From assembly GCA_019090225.1 (NCBI GenBank), contig JAHRWI010000314.1:1-5343 (forward strand): a stretch of DNA of 5,343 nucleotides. The letters run 5' to 3'. The translations under genes were made by a program, and so were the position numbers. The stretch's first letter is position 1; each line of letters opens with the position of its first letter. Source of the stretch: Porticoccaceae bacterium (GTDB lineage: Bacteria; Pseudomonadota; Gammaproteobacteria; Pseudomonadales; Porticoccaceae). Of the stretch, positions 1 through 4,474 are shown in pieces. Under the pieces are notes generated by a model, which saw only the letters and a list, made by a program, of their open reading frames with translations, ran no database searches and had not been told where the DNA came from.

Positions 1-185
1 ATGACCAGGTTTTCGTCCCCGGACACGTCGCCTTTAATTTTGATTGAAGCCCCAATTAATGCGCTTCTCCGTGATGACGGCTGGGATGACTGGGATGACT
101 GCGGTGGCTCAGACACCGATGTGTCTGGGCTAGATTCGAAGGCGGGCGAATCATCGGATTTATTATTTCGCTGTTTTTCAAACAT
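1..185 (-). CDS. bactofilin family protein, N-terminal part (runs off left edge)
   Basis: This is the first 61 codons, read right to left from an ATG at 185-183; the gene continues beyond base 1. The product begins MFEKQRNNKSDD, followed by a Ser/Pro/Gln-rich, probably disordered tail (about residues 13-42). It then enters the pattern IGASIKIKGDVSGDENLV at about residues 44-61, which is the first rung of the bactofilin beta-helix (polymer-forming cytoskeletal family, typically IG....I.G.....L.I.G). Bactofilins polymerise without nucleotide, often at the membrane, and help place cell-wall or polarity factors. An AGG lies 7 bases before the ATG, and the frame is closed by a TGA just upstream, so this start is well supported. 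Two tandem 9-bp units (82-90, 91-99) encode the Gln-Ser-Ser part of the tail. The C-terminal core and the neighbouring gene, often a peptidase in such loci, are not visible. The family call is confident; the cellular role is not known. Confidence 0.85.
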   Translation of the reverse strand, partial: MFEKQRNNKSDDSPAFESSPDTSVSEPPQSSQSSQPSSRRSALIGASIKIKGDVSGDENLV

Positions 186-283
186 ATAGATACCTGCTCA
201 TGTCAATTAACGGTACTGGCTGTGATGCCAGCACTAGTTTACTCCTTTTGTATGACGGACTATCGAGAGCCACGTCACTATTC

Positions 284-312
284 CCGTCAGCCTGCGGGTC
301 ACTCGGTGACGG
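284..312. repeat. overlapping inverted repeats in the gap between the CMD-family gene and the bactofilin gene
   Basis: A perfect 5-bp inverted repeat, GTCAC (298-302) and GTGAC (306-310), is separated by three bases. It competes with a 6-bp pair, CCGTCA (284-289) and TGACGG (307-312). The two pairings share bases, so only one can form at a time. No T-tract follows on the minus strand, so a classical intrinsic terminator for the upstream gene is not supported. It could be a weak hairpin or a protein-binding site ahead of the bactofilin gene. Confidence 0.3.
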
Positions 313-361
313 TATCAACGTATAGCTCACGTGTTCTGGGCCAGTTCTGCGTGACTATTAG

Positions 362-913
362 CTAAAAACCGGCTACGCCTTTATCTAGCTGCACACCAAA
401 GCTGTTTAAGGCCATAGAAACCATATTGTACTGACCGACCGTAAACACCACATCCATCATTTGTAGTTGGTCATATTGTTCGCTAAGAACTGCCCAGGTA
501 GCATCGGTGATCAGTGCATCGTTATGTAATTCATCTACCGCACGCAGTAAGGCTGCATCGAAAGCACTCCAGCCCTCAGCGTCTGGCCCTTCTTTTATAC
601 GTGCCATTTCCTCATCGCTTAGACCCGCCTCGCGACCAAAAATAACATGCTGGCCCCACTCGTATTCAGCCTGACACAACCAGCCAATGCGCAGGATCAA
701 TATTTCCCGTTCACGGGGTGCTAATTTAGACGTATCCCCCATGACGTGATAAGCCCATACGGTAAATTTTTGCGCAGCCTCCCAGTGGCGGGAAATCGTC
801 CCCAGGACATTGTAAAAAGGTCCAGACTCTTTGATCGGCGCGAGCATTTTTTTCTGCTCCTCAGACCACTCACCGGCATCCATTGGAGTAATTCTTGGCC
901 TGGATAGTTTCAT
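362..913 (-). CDS. carboxymuconolactone decarboxylase (CMD/AhpD-like) family protein
   Basis: This is a 183-residue cytoplasmic protein with no signal peptide or membrane segment. The opening LSRPRITP, the central helix with EREILILRIGWLCQAEYEW followed by Gly-Gln-His (about residues 68-89), and the helix LLRAVDELHNDALITDATW (about 122-140) match the all-helical CMD domain of stand-alone CMD-family proteins. In AhpD the reactive pattern is Glu-x11-Cys-x2-Cys-x3-His. Here Glu70 and His89 keep the spacing, but the two cysteine positions are Ala82 and Glu85; the only cysteine is C80. A peroxidase of the AhpD type is therefore unlikely. Relatives include gamma-carboxymuconolactone decarboxylases and many uncharacterised proteins, so the substrate cannot be named. 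The ATG is preceded by AGGAG with 8 bases of spacing, a strong ribosome site that fixes the start. The gene stands alone, with 161 bases separating it from trxC and 176 from the bactofilin start. Confidence 0.85.
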   Translation of the reverse strand: MKLSRPRITPMDAGEWSEEQKKMLAPIKESGPFYNVLGTISRHWEAAQKFTVWAYHVMGDTSKLAPREREILILRIGWLCQAEYEWGQHVIFGREAGLSDEEMARIKEGPDAEGWSAFDAALLRAVDELHNDALITDATWAVLSEQYDQLQMMDVVFTVGQYNMVSMALNSFGVQLDKGVAGF

Positions 914-1074
914 TGATCGTTCTCCTATTATTTTAATGGGTCGTTATTATGTTCAATTTGATCAGTAGCTAAGTAGGTCGGTAAGCTTATTGCCAGTCAG
1001 CTGATTTGCTGAGTTTCGGAACACATCGAACTTGCACCGAACGACTAAGCCTCAAGGGTCTCAAAGCAAAGCCC
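914..1074. other. intergenic region upstream of the CMD-family gene
   Basis: No gene is seen here. On the minus strand a CATAAT hexamer (complement of 946-951) is a possible -10 element, but no good -35 lies 16-18 bases upstream, so a promoter is only suggested. The 9-mer GACCTACTT (979-971 on the minus strand), followed shortly by GATCAA, recurs in front of cbpA. At the right end AAGGG (1054-1058) and CCCTT (1072-1076) form an inverted repeat that overlaps the trxC stop codon; with no T-tract it is a weak terminator candidate at best. Confidence 0.4.
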
Positions 1075-1509
1075 TTAGATATGACTGCTTACCCAGCGTT
1101 GTATATCGGCCGCTGACATAGCCCCTGCTTGTCGGGCCACCTCTTTACCACTGACAAAGAGTAGCAGTGTTGGAATGCTACGAATAGCCAGGCTGGCACC
1201 CAGAGCCTGTTCGTTTTCTGTATTGAGTTTGGCAAAGCGTACCTGCGGTGAGAGTTCATCTGCCGCCTGCTCAAACGCCGGGGCCATGGAACGACAGGGA
1301 CCACACCAGGGTGCCCAGCAGTCGATAACAATGGGAATCTCGTTGCGCTGTGTGAATTTGTTAAAGGTGCTTGCGCTAAGCTCCACAGGCTTGCCGCCAA
1401 ACAAGGCTGCCTTGCACTTACCACATTTAGGTCCTGCACTAAGCTTCTGCCTGGGTATCCGGTTGATACCTGCACATGCTGGGCAAACAATATGAATGGG
1501 GTCATTCAC
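1075..1509 (-). CDS. trxC: thioredoxin 2 (TrxC), zinc-ribbon thioredoxin
   Basis: This 144-residue cytoplasmic disulfide reductase is about the size of E. coli TrxC. The N-terminal zinc ribbon has CPAC (C9, C12) and CGKC (C29, C32), the four-cysteine zinc site that separates TrxC from TrxA. The thioredoxin domain follows from about residue 42, with WAPWCGPC giving redox cysteines C69 and C72, the buried acid D63 and cis-proline P113 in IRSIPT. C64, beside D63, is an extra cysteine where E. coli has Phe. TrxC takes electrons from thioredoxin reductase and in E. coli belongs to the OxyR response; no OxyR site was identified here. The start is GTG at 1509-1507, whose bases overlap the cbpM TGA (GTGA). 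An ATG four bases later is out of frame. The Shine-Dalgarno match is weak, so translation probably depends on ribosomes finishing cbpM. It is the last gene of the cbpA-cbpM-trxC unit. Confidence 0.95.
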   Translation of the reverse strand: MNDPIHIVCPACAGINRIPRQKLSAGPKCGKCKAALFGGKPVELSASTFNKFTQRNEIPIVIDCWAPWCGPCRSMAPAFEQAADELSPQVRFAKLNTENEQALGASLAIRSIPTLLLFVSGKEVARQAGAMSAADIQRWVSSHI

Positions 1510-1841
1510 AATTTATATCTCTGTAGTTGCTGCAAACGCACATTTGCCAGCTCAAGTTCTTCCATTAATTGCAGGGCCAACGCGACACCGGCGAGATTGA
1601 CACCGAGATCGTTTTGCAAACGCACTGCCTTGCGGATTTTAACGAGGCAAACCGAGCTGAAGCGCCACTGGGTTGGACTATGACCCTCTGGCCGCACAAC
1701 GCCTTCCTCGACTAATTCGACCACATAGTCGGCATGTACCGCGCTGGCTCTACTGACTTCTAGTAGCGTGAGGACGCCCTCTTCACCCAATACCGTGCCT
1801 GATATTACGCCAGATAAAACTTCTCGCCCTGAAGTTGCCAT
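1506..1841 (-). CDS. cbpM: chaperone modulator CbpM
   Basis: This is a 111-residue MerR-like helical protein. In E. coli CbpM binds the J domain of CbpA and blocks both its DnaK co-chaperone action and its DNA binding. Family features are the N-terminal helical part with LTLLEVSRAS and ELVEEGVVRP (about 24-51), the W-x-F element (W59-R-F61) and the strongly conserved C-terminal stretch RKAVRLQNDLGVNLAGVALA (about 70-89) followed by LQLMEEL. The C-terminus (about 90-111) is Leu/Gln-rich and probably coiled. It is about ten residues longer than E. coli CbpM at the N-terminus. The ATG has GGAGG 10 bases upstream, inside the last codons of cbpA, so this start is favoured. Only 5 bases separate it from the cbpA stop, and its own stop overlaps the trxC start. 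Adjacency to cbpA makes the assignment firm. Confidence 0.93.
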   Translation of the reverse strand: MATSGREVLSGVISGTVLGEEGVLTLLEVSRASAVHADYVVELVEEGVVRPEGHSPTQWRFSSVCLVKIRKAVRLQNDLGVNLAGVALALQLMEELELANVRLQQLQRYKL

Positions 1842-1846
1842 CTTAT

Positions 1847-2812
1847 TTAAACCTCCAATTCCGCACGCGGATCGAATGCCAGTGCTGCTGCCATATCCTC
1901 GTAGGCCTTCTTCTCTTCGGCTGTATTTGCGGACGGTAACACGACTTCAATCACGACATAGAAATCTCCGCACTGTTTGCCAGGTAAGCCCCTGCCCTTG
2001 ATGCGCATTTTTTTGCCTGCAGCTGATCCTGCAGGCAATTTAAGATCAATCGATCCGCCTGGGGTGGGGGCCTTAATCGTGGCACCTAGGGCGGCCTCCC
2101 AGGGCGTTACCGGCAAATCAAGGTAGATATCTCTACCCTCAATACGGTAGCGGGCATGGGGCTTAAAGGCCACCTCAAGGTACAGATCACCACCTGGGCC
2201 ACCATTAAAACCCGGCGCCCCCTGCCCGCTCAAGCGAATTTGCTGACTGGCTCCAATGCCTTTGGGAATCTTGATGTTTAACACACGTTCACGAGTCCCC
2301 ACATGCCCGGCAGCATTCAGCTCTGGCACTTTAAGGGTAATGGGCCGGGTGGCGCCATTTAAGGAATCTTCCAGATCAATCAGTATTTTGGCATGATGAT
2401 CCTCACCTCGGGATTGATAGGACTGCTGGCCGGGTCGAGCACCGCCATGACTAGCGCCACCTTGACCGAAGCTTCGTCCAAACAAAGACTCAAAAAAATC
2501 GCTGTAAGCCTGCCCATCGCCCTGAGTAAAACCGCCGCCACCGAATTCAAAACCCGCATCCCAGTCTGGCGGCGTGTCAAAGCCCTGCCCCGACTGCCAG
2601 TTGGCACCTAACTGATCATAGGCCGCTCGCTTCTCGGGGTCCTTGAGTACCTCGTAAGCTTCACCCAGTTCTTTAAATTTATCTTCAGCCCCAGCTTCAG
2701 TGCTGACATCAGGATGGTATTTGCGGGCCAATTTACGATAGGCACGCTTGACATCGTCCTGAGTCGCGTCCCGCTCAAGGCCTAAGATTAAGTAGTAATC
2801 TCTATACTCCAT
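1847..2812 (-). CDS. cbpA: DnaJ-class co-chaperone CbpA (curved DNA-binding protein)
   Basis: This 321-residue Hsp40 stimulates the DnaK ATPase and presents unfolded clients; in E. coli the homologue also binds curved DNA in the nucleoid. The J domain occupies about residues 4-68, with the helix II basic patch YRKLARKY and the essential HPD at 33-35. A Gly/Phe-rich linker follows (about 69-135), with GFEFGGGGF and the conserved SDFFESLFG. The C-terminal client-binding domains run from about 139 and contain LNIKIPKGIGASQQIRLSGQ, GGPGGDLYLEV, PVTPWEAALGA and the ending FDPRAE. There is no CxxCxGxG zinc region, which rules out DnaJ itself and fits the type II CbpA class. Length is close to the usual 300-330. 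The ATG is at 2812-2810, with only a modest GAG upstream. It is the first gene of the unit, and its last codons carry the cbpM ribosome site. A large dyad (2874-2909) lies in its leader region. Confidence 0.95.
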   Translation of the reverse strand: MEYRDYYLILGLERDATQDDVKRAYRKLARKYHPDVSTEAGAEDKFKELGEAYEVLKDPEKRAAYDQLGANWQSGQGFDTPPDWDAGFEFGGGGFTQGDGQAYSDFFESLFGRSFGQGGASHGGARPGQQSYQSRGEDHHAKILIDLEDSLNGATRPITLKVPELNAAGHVGTRERVLNIKIPKGIGASQQIRLSGQGAPGFNGGPGGDLYLEVAFKPHARYRIEGRDIYLDLPVTPWEAALGATIKAPTPGGSIDLKLPAGSAAGKKMRIKGRGLPGKQCGDFYVVIEVVLPSANTAEEKKAYEDMAAALAFDPRAELEV

Positions 2813-2873
2813 TCTCTTTACTCGGTTTGCCTTAAAGGAATGAATTGCTGAGGTCTAGCTCCTGAAAAACACA

Positions 2874-2909
2874 GGTGTGGGGACTGCAAAAATTTGCACA
2901 CACAACACC
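2874..2909. repeat. 36-bp imperfect dyad in the cbpA leader/upstream region
   Basis: Inner arms TGCAAA (2885-2890) and TTTGCA (2893-2898), and outer arms GGTGT (2874-2878) and ACACC (2905-2909), share exactly the same centre at 2891.5. Thirteen of the 18 base pairs across the element are complementary. It lies 62-97 bases before the cbpA ATG. It could be an operator for a dimeric regulator or a leader hairpin in cbpA mRNA; the A/T-rich centre favours a DNA site. No specific regulator is recognised. Confidence 0.45.
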
Positions 2910-2950
2910 CGCCAGAAATTGTCGTCATATCGACCAAAACAATAGCACTG

Positions 2951-2979
2951 TTCATATAGAGTGTATTGATCTTAGTTAA
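2951..2979 (-). promoter_or_regulatory. tentative cbpA promoter
   Basis: On the minus strand TTAACT (2979-2974; four of six matches to TTGACA) and TATGAA (2956-2951; four of six to TATAAT) are 17 bases apart. This would give a leader of roughly 130 bases containing the 36-bp dyad. Just upstream is CTTGAAA (2991-2985), which resembles a sigma32 -35 element, but no matching CCCCAT-type -10 follows. Confidence 0.3.
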
Positions 2980-3044
2980 GCTAGTTTCAAGTAGGTCAGG
3001 GGTTTAAAGTCATACTTTCACCTGGTCGGATAGCTGACTCAAGT

Positions 3045-3073
3045 TTGCAGCAAGACCTTGCCCCGCCTATGAT
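3045..3073 (+). promoter_or_regulatory. sigma70-like promoter for the HAD-family gene
   Basis: TTGCAG (3045-3050) and TATGAT (3068-3073) are separated by the ideal 17 bases. The -10 matches the consensus at five of six positions; the -35 keeps the important TTG. Transcription would begin near 3080, leaving a leader of about 70 bases. The spacer contains the inverted repeat GCAAG-AC-CTTGC (3050-3061), placed where a bound regulator would block RNA polymerase. Confidence 0.6.
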
Positions 3074-3078
3074 AGCGC

Positions 3079-3107
3079 CCGGATTATCTAGACGGTCTGC
3101 TATCCGG
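3079..3107 (+). repeat. hairpin at the expected 5' end of the HAD-family mRNA
   Basis: Outer arms CCGGAT (3079-3084) and ATCCGG (3102-3107) enclose a second inverted repeat, AGAC-G-GTCT (3090-3098), with an internal loop between them. It begins within a few bases of the predicted transcription start. It may be a 5' stabilising stem-loop or a second operator half; it lies 45 bases before the ATG and does not pair with the ribosome site. Confidence 0.4.
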
Positions 3108-3152
3108 CAATACAAACATCATACTTAACAGCTCACACAGAGACGAGTAAAC

Positions 3153-3794
3153 ATGGGAATAGAAGCAATACTTTGGGATTTTGGCGGCGTCATCACCTCA
3201 TCACCTTTCGAGGCATTTACCCGTTACGAAACAGAGCAGGGTTTGCCCAAAGATTTTATCCGTGGCATTAATTCAACTAACCCAGATACCAATGCCTGGG
3301 CACAGTTTGAATCCAGCCAGGTGTCCCTTGAGAAGTTTGATGAATTGTTTCTAAATGAATCTACCGCAGCCGGCCATCCGGTGCCAGGTAGTGAGGTAGT
3401 AAAACTATTAGCAGGCAATGTCCGACCTAAAATGGTCGAGGTGCTGAAACGCTGTAAACAGGATTATAAAATTTCCTGCCTGACCAACAACGTTCGCTCT
3501 GGCAAAGGTGCTGGCATGTCCCGTTCGCCAGAAAATGCGGCTGAGGTCGAAGCGGCCATGGCCTTGTTTGATCACGTACTCCAATCCAGCAAAGAAGGCA
3601 TGAGAAAGCCGCAGCCGGAATTCTATTTGTTGGCCTGTGAACGCATGGGTGTAGAACCAGGTCAGGTGATATACCTCGATGACCTGGGCATAAACCTAAA
3701 ACCCGCCAGACAATTGGGGATGACGACGATTAAGGTCTTATCAGAAGATCAGGCTATTGCTGATTTGTCCGAGCTGCTGGGCATTACTTTTTAA
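3153..3794 (+). CDS. HAD-IA family hydrolase, epoxide-hydrolase-N-terminal/ACAD10-like phosphatase
   Basis: This is a 213-residue cytoplasmic protein. Motif I is WDFGGVIT with the nucleophile D9; the usual second acid two residues on is Gly11. A helical cap spans about residues 17-85. Motif II is SCLTNN (T111). Motif III is K152 in GMRKPQPEFY, and motif IV is YLDDLGINLKPAR (D176, D177). The run GMRKPQPEFY...LDD.G.NLK.AR..GM.TI.V is characteristic of the HAD subgroup related to the N-terminal domains of soluble epoxide hydrolase and human ACAD10. Those domains are phosphatases or phosphatase-like, and bacterial members often sit near acyl-CoA metabolism genes. The substrate is unknown, and loss of the second motif I acid could weaken phosphatase turnover. 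The ATG has a modest GAG 7 bases upstream, a clear promoter lies at 3045-3073, and the gene appears monocistronic, converging on the ferredoxin gene. Confidence 0.85.
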   Translation: MGIEAILWDFGGVITSSPFEAFTRYETEQGLPKDFIRGINSTNPDTNAWAQFESSQVSLEKFDELFLNESTAAGHPVPGSEVVKLLAGNVRPKMVEVLKRCKQDYKISCLTNNVRSGKGAGMSRSPENAAEVEAAMALFDHVLQSSKEGMRKPQPEFYLLACERMGVEPGQVIYLDDLGINLKPARQLGMTTIKVLSEDQAIADLSELLGITF

Positions 3795-3808
3795 TTCGGC
3801 CTTAGCTA

Positions 3809-3846
3809 TAGGCGCTTCTGGATATTCGTAAAAATACGAGCGCCTA
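3809..3846. terminator. stem-loop after the HAD-family gene, possible terminator
   Basis: Perfect 8-bp arms TAGGCGCT (3809-3816) and AGCGCCTA (3839-3846) enclose a second stem, CGTA-AAAA-TACG (3827-3838), that stacks directly on the outer 3' arm. It begins 15 bases after the HAD stop codon. No run of T follows on either strand, so intrinsic termination is not certain; it may serve as a bidirectional transcript end or 3' stability element. Confidence 0.4.
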
Positions 3847-3912
3847 AGCACTCTGCTTCGGTGCTCGCTCGTTTTGAGTACGCTCGTTAACATTGCGGAA
3901 AAACATAACGAG
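3847..3912. repeat. further hairpins and direct repeat between convergent genes
   Basis: AGCAC (3847-3851) pairs with GTGCT (3861-3865). The octamer CGCTCGTT occurs twice as a direct repeat (3866-3873, 3881-3888), 15 bases apart. CTCGTTA (3883-3889) is the exact inverse of TAACGAG (3906-3912). On the minus strand the short T-runs complementary to 3899-3903 and 3913-3917 follow the ferredoxin stop, but no strong stem precedes them. Nothing coding is seen from 3795 to 3958. Confidence 0.4.
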
Positions 3913-3958
3913 AAAAAGGCAGCTCTGCGGTCGCTTAAAACCCAATAAACATAGCTAA

Positions 3959-4285
3959 TTAATCATCGGTTTTTGGCGAAATACGCAAGTGCTGAACCTT
4001 TACTCCGTTTTTCAGGTGACTTTCAAAAATCTCGTCCAGGTCTTCTTTTGATTTATAGCGATACCAGGTCTCGTTTGGATACACGACCATCACTGGCCCC
4101 AACGCGCAGCGGTCGAGACAACCGGCATTATTGACCCTTACGCCCTGCCGCCCTGCCAGTCCGGCTTCTTTTACTTTTTTCTTTAAATAACCACGCAACT
4201 CAGTCGCATCATAATCCTGACAGCAAGCACGGCCATCCTCGCGCAAATTGGTACACATAAATACATGTTGCTGGTAATACGGCAT
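3959..4285 (-). CDS. thioredoxin-like [2Fe-2S] ferredoxin
   Basis: This is a 108-residue soluble electron-transfer protein starting MPYYQQHVFMCTN. Likely cluster ligands are C11, then C21 or C22, then C56 and C60 (GCLDRC). The spacing Cys-x9/10-Cys ... Cys-x3-Cys and the following GPVMVVYP and W-Y strand match the thioredoxin-fold ferredoxins related to NuoE and the Azotobacter Shethna FeSII protein. The C-terminal part, with EDLDEIFESHL, is the usual closing helix of stand-alone members. Partners are unknown; such proteins can carry electrons or act as redox-sensing partners. The reading frame stays open upstream to 4543, but that stretch is low in family similarity and overlaps the divergent gene. 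The ATG at 4285-4283 has GGGGA close upstream and fits the family start. A tentative promoter lies at 4335-4363. The gene converges on the HAD-family gene. Confidence 0.9.
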   Translation of the reverse strand: MPYYQQHVFMCTNLREDGRACCQDYDATELRGYLKKKVKEAGLAGRQGVRVNNAGCLDRCALGPVMVVYPNETWYRYKSKEDLDEIFESHLKNGVKVQHLRISPKTDD

Positions 4286-4334
4286 GGAGCTTCCCCAAAA
4301 TTCAAAGCTGACATTGTAATGAAGTGTGGCAGCG

Positions 4335-4363
4335 CTTATCCAGGATATTCCCCGGCTAGCCAA
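4335..4363 (-). promoter_or_regulatory. tentative promoter of the ferredoxin gene
   Basis: On the minus strand TTGGCT (4363-4358) and GATAAG (4340-4335) are 17 bases apart, each matching four of six consensus positions, with a leader of about 45 bases. A second -10-like TACAAT (4318-4313) lies nearer the gene but has no -35. The -35 region overlaps the 8-bp palindrome GGCTAGCC (4354-4361). Confidence 0.35.
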
Positions 4364-4399
4364 TCTTAGCCAGGGGATAACGATTCCTATTGGCCTGGC
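4354..4399. repeat. palindrome and repeats in the ferredoxin/crotonase divergent region
   Basis: GGCTAGCC (4354-4361) is a perfect palindrome. TAGCCA occurs twice one helical turn apart (4357-4362 and 4367-4372). GCCAAT (4359-4364) is the inverse of ATTGGC (4389-4394), and CCAGG (4370-4374) the inverse of CCTGG (4394-4398), in interleaved order. The set overlaps the tentative ferredoxin promoter and lies 76 or more bases before the crotonase start, as expected of a shared operator, but no regulator is recognised. Confidence 0.3.
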
Positions 4400-4474
4400 G
4401 CGTGCTCTTACTGGATACGACGCAAGGCAATGCGTACCATGGCCGCCACTAATCAATATTAAAAGGGGATCGCC

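Larger units (their letters stand above)
2813..3152. other. divergent intergenic region between cbpA and the HAD-family gene
   Basis: This 340-base gap has no convincing reading frame or RNA gene. It should hold the control signals for two divergent units. Visible elements are the 36-bp dyad (2874-2909), a tentative minus-strand promoter (2951-2979), a plus-strand sigma70-like promoter (3045-3073) with a short inverted repeat in its spacer, and a hairpin (3079-3107) just downstream. A small GTCG/CGAC inverted repeat at 2921-2934 is also present. The stretch 2998-3040 shows nothing distinctive. Confidence 0.6.

Noticed and set aside
1..189. Plus-strand 62-codon frame at the left edge
   Set aside because: It is the complement of the bactofilin N-terminus, whose recognisable beta-helix pattern and ribosome site lie on the minus strand.
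1054..1076. Intrinsic terminator after trxC
   Set aside because: The AAGGG/CCCTT arms overlap the stop codon, the stem is short and no T-tract follows on the minus strand.
1089..1505. Alternative minus-strand frame starting ATG at 1505
   Set aside because: It is out of frame with TrxC, has no recognisable motif and lacks its own ribosome site; the GTG at 1509 gives the full zinc ribbon and WCGPC.
2985..2991. Sigma32 heat-shock promoter for cbpA
   Set aside because: CTTGAAA matches the -35 element, but no CCCCAT-like -10 is found 13-15 bases downstream.
3866..3912. Integron attC-like site
   Set aside because: The inverse arms CTCGTTA/TAACGAG do not match the GTTRRRY and RYYYAAC core sites, and no cassette-like gene or integrase is present.
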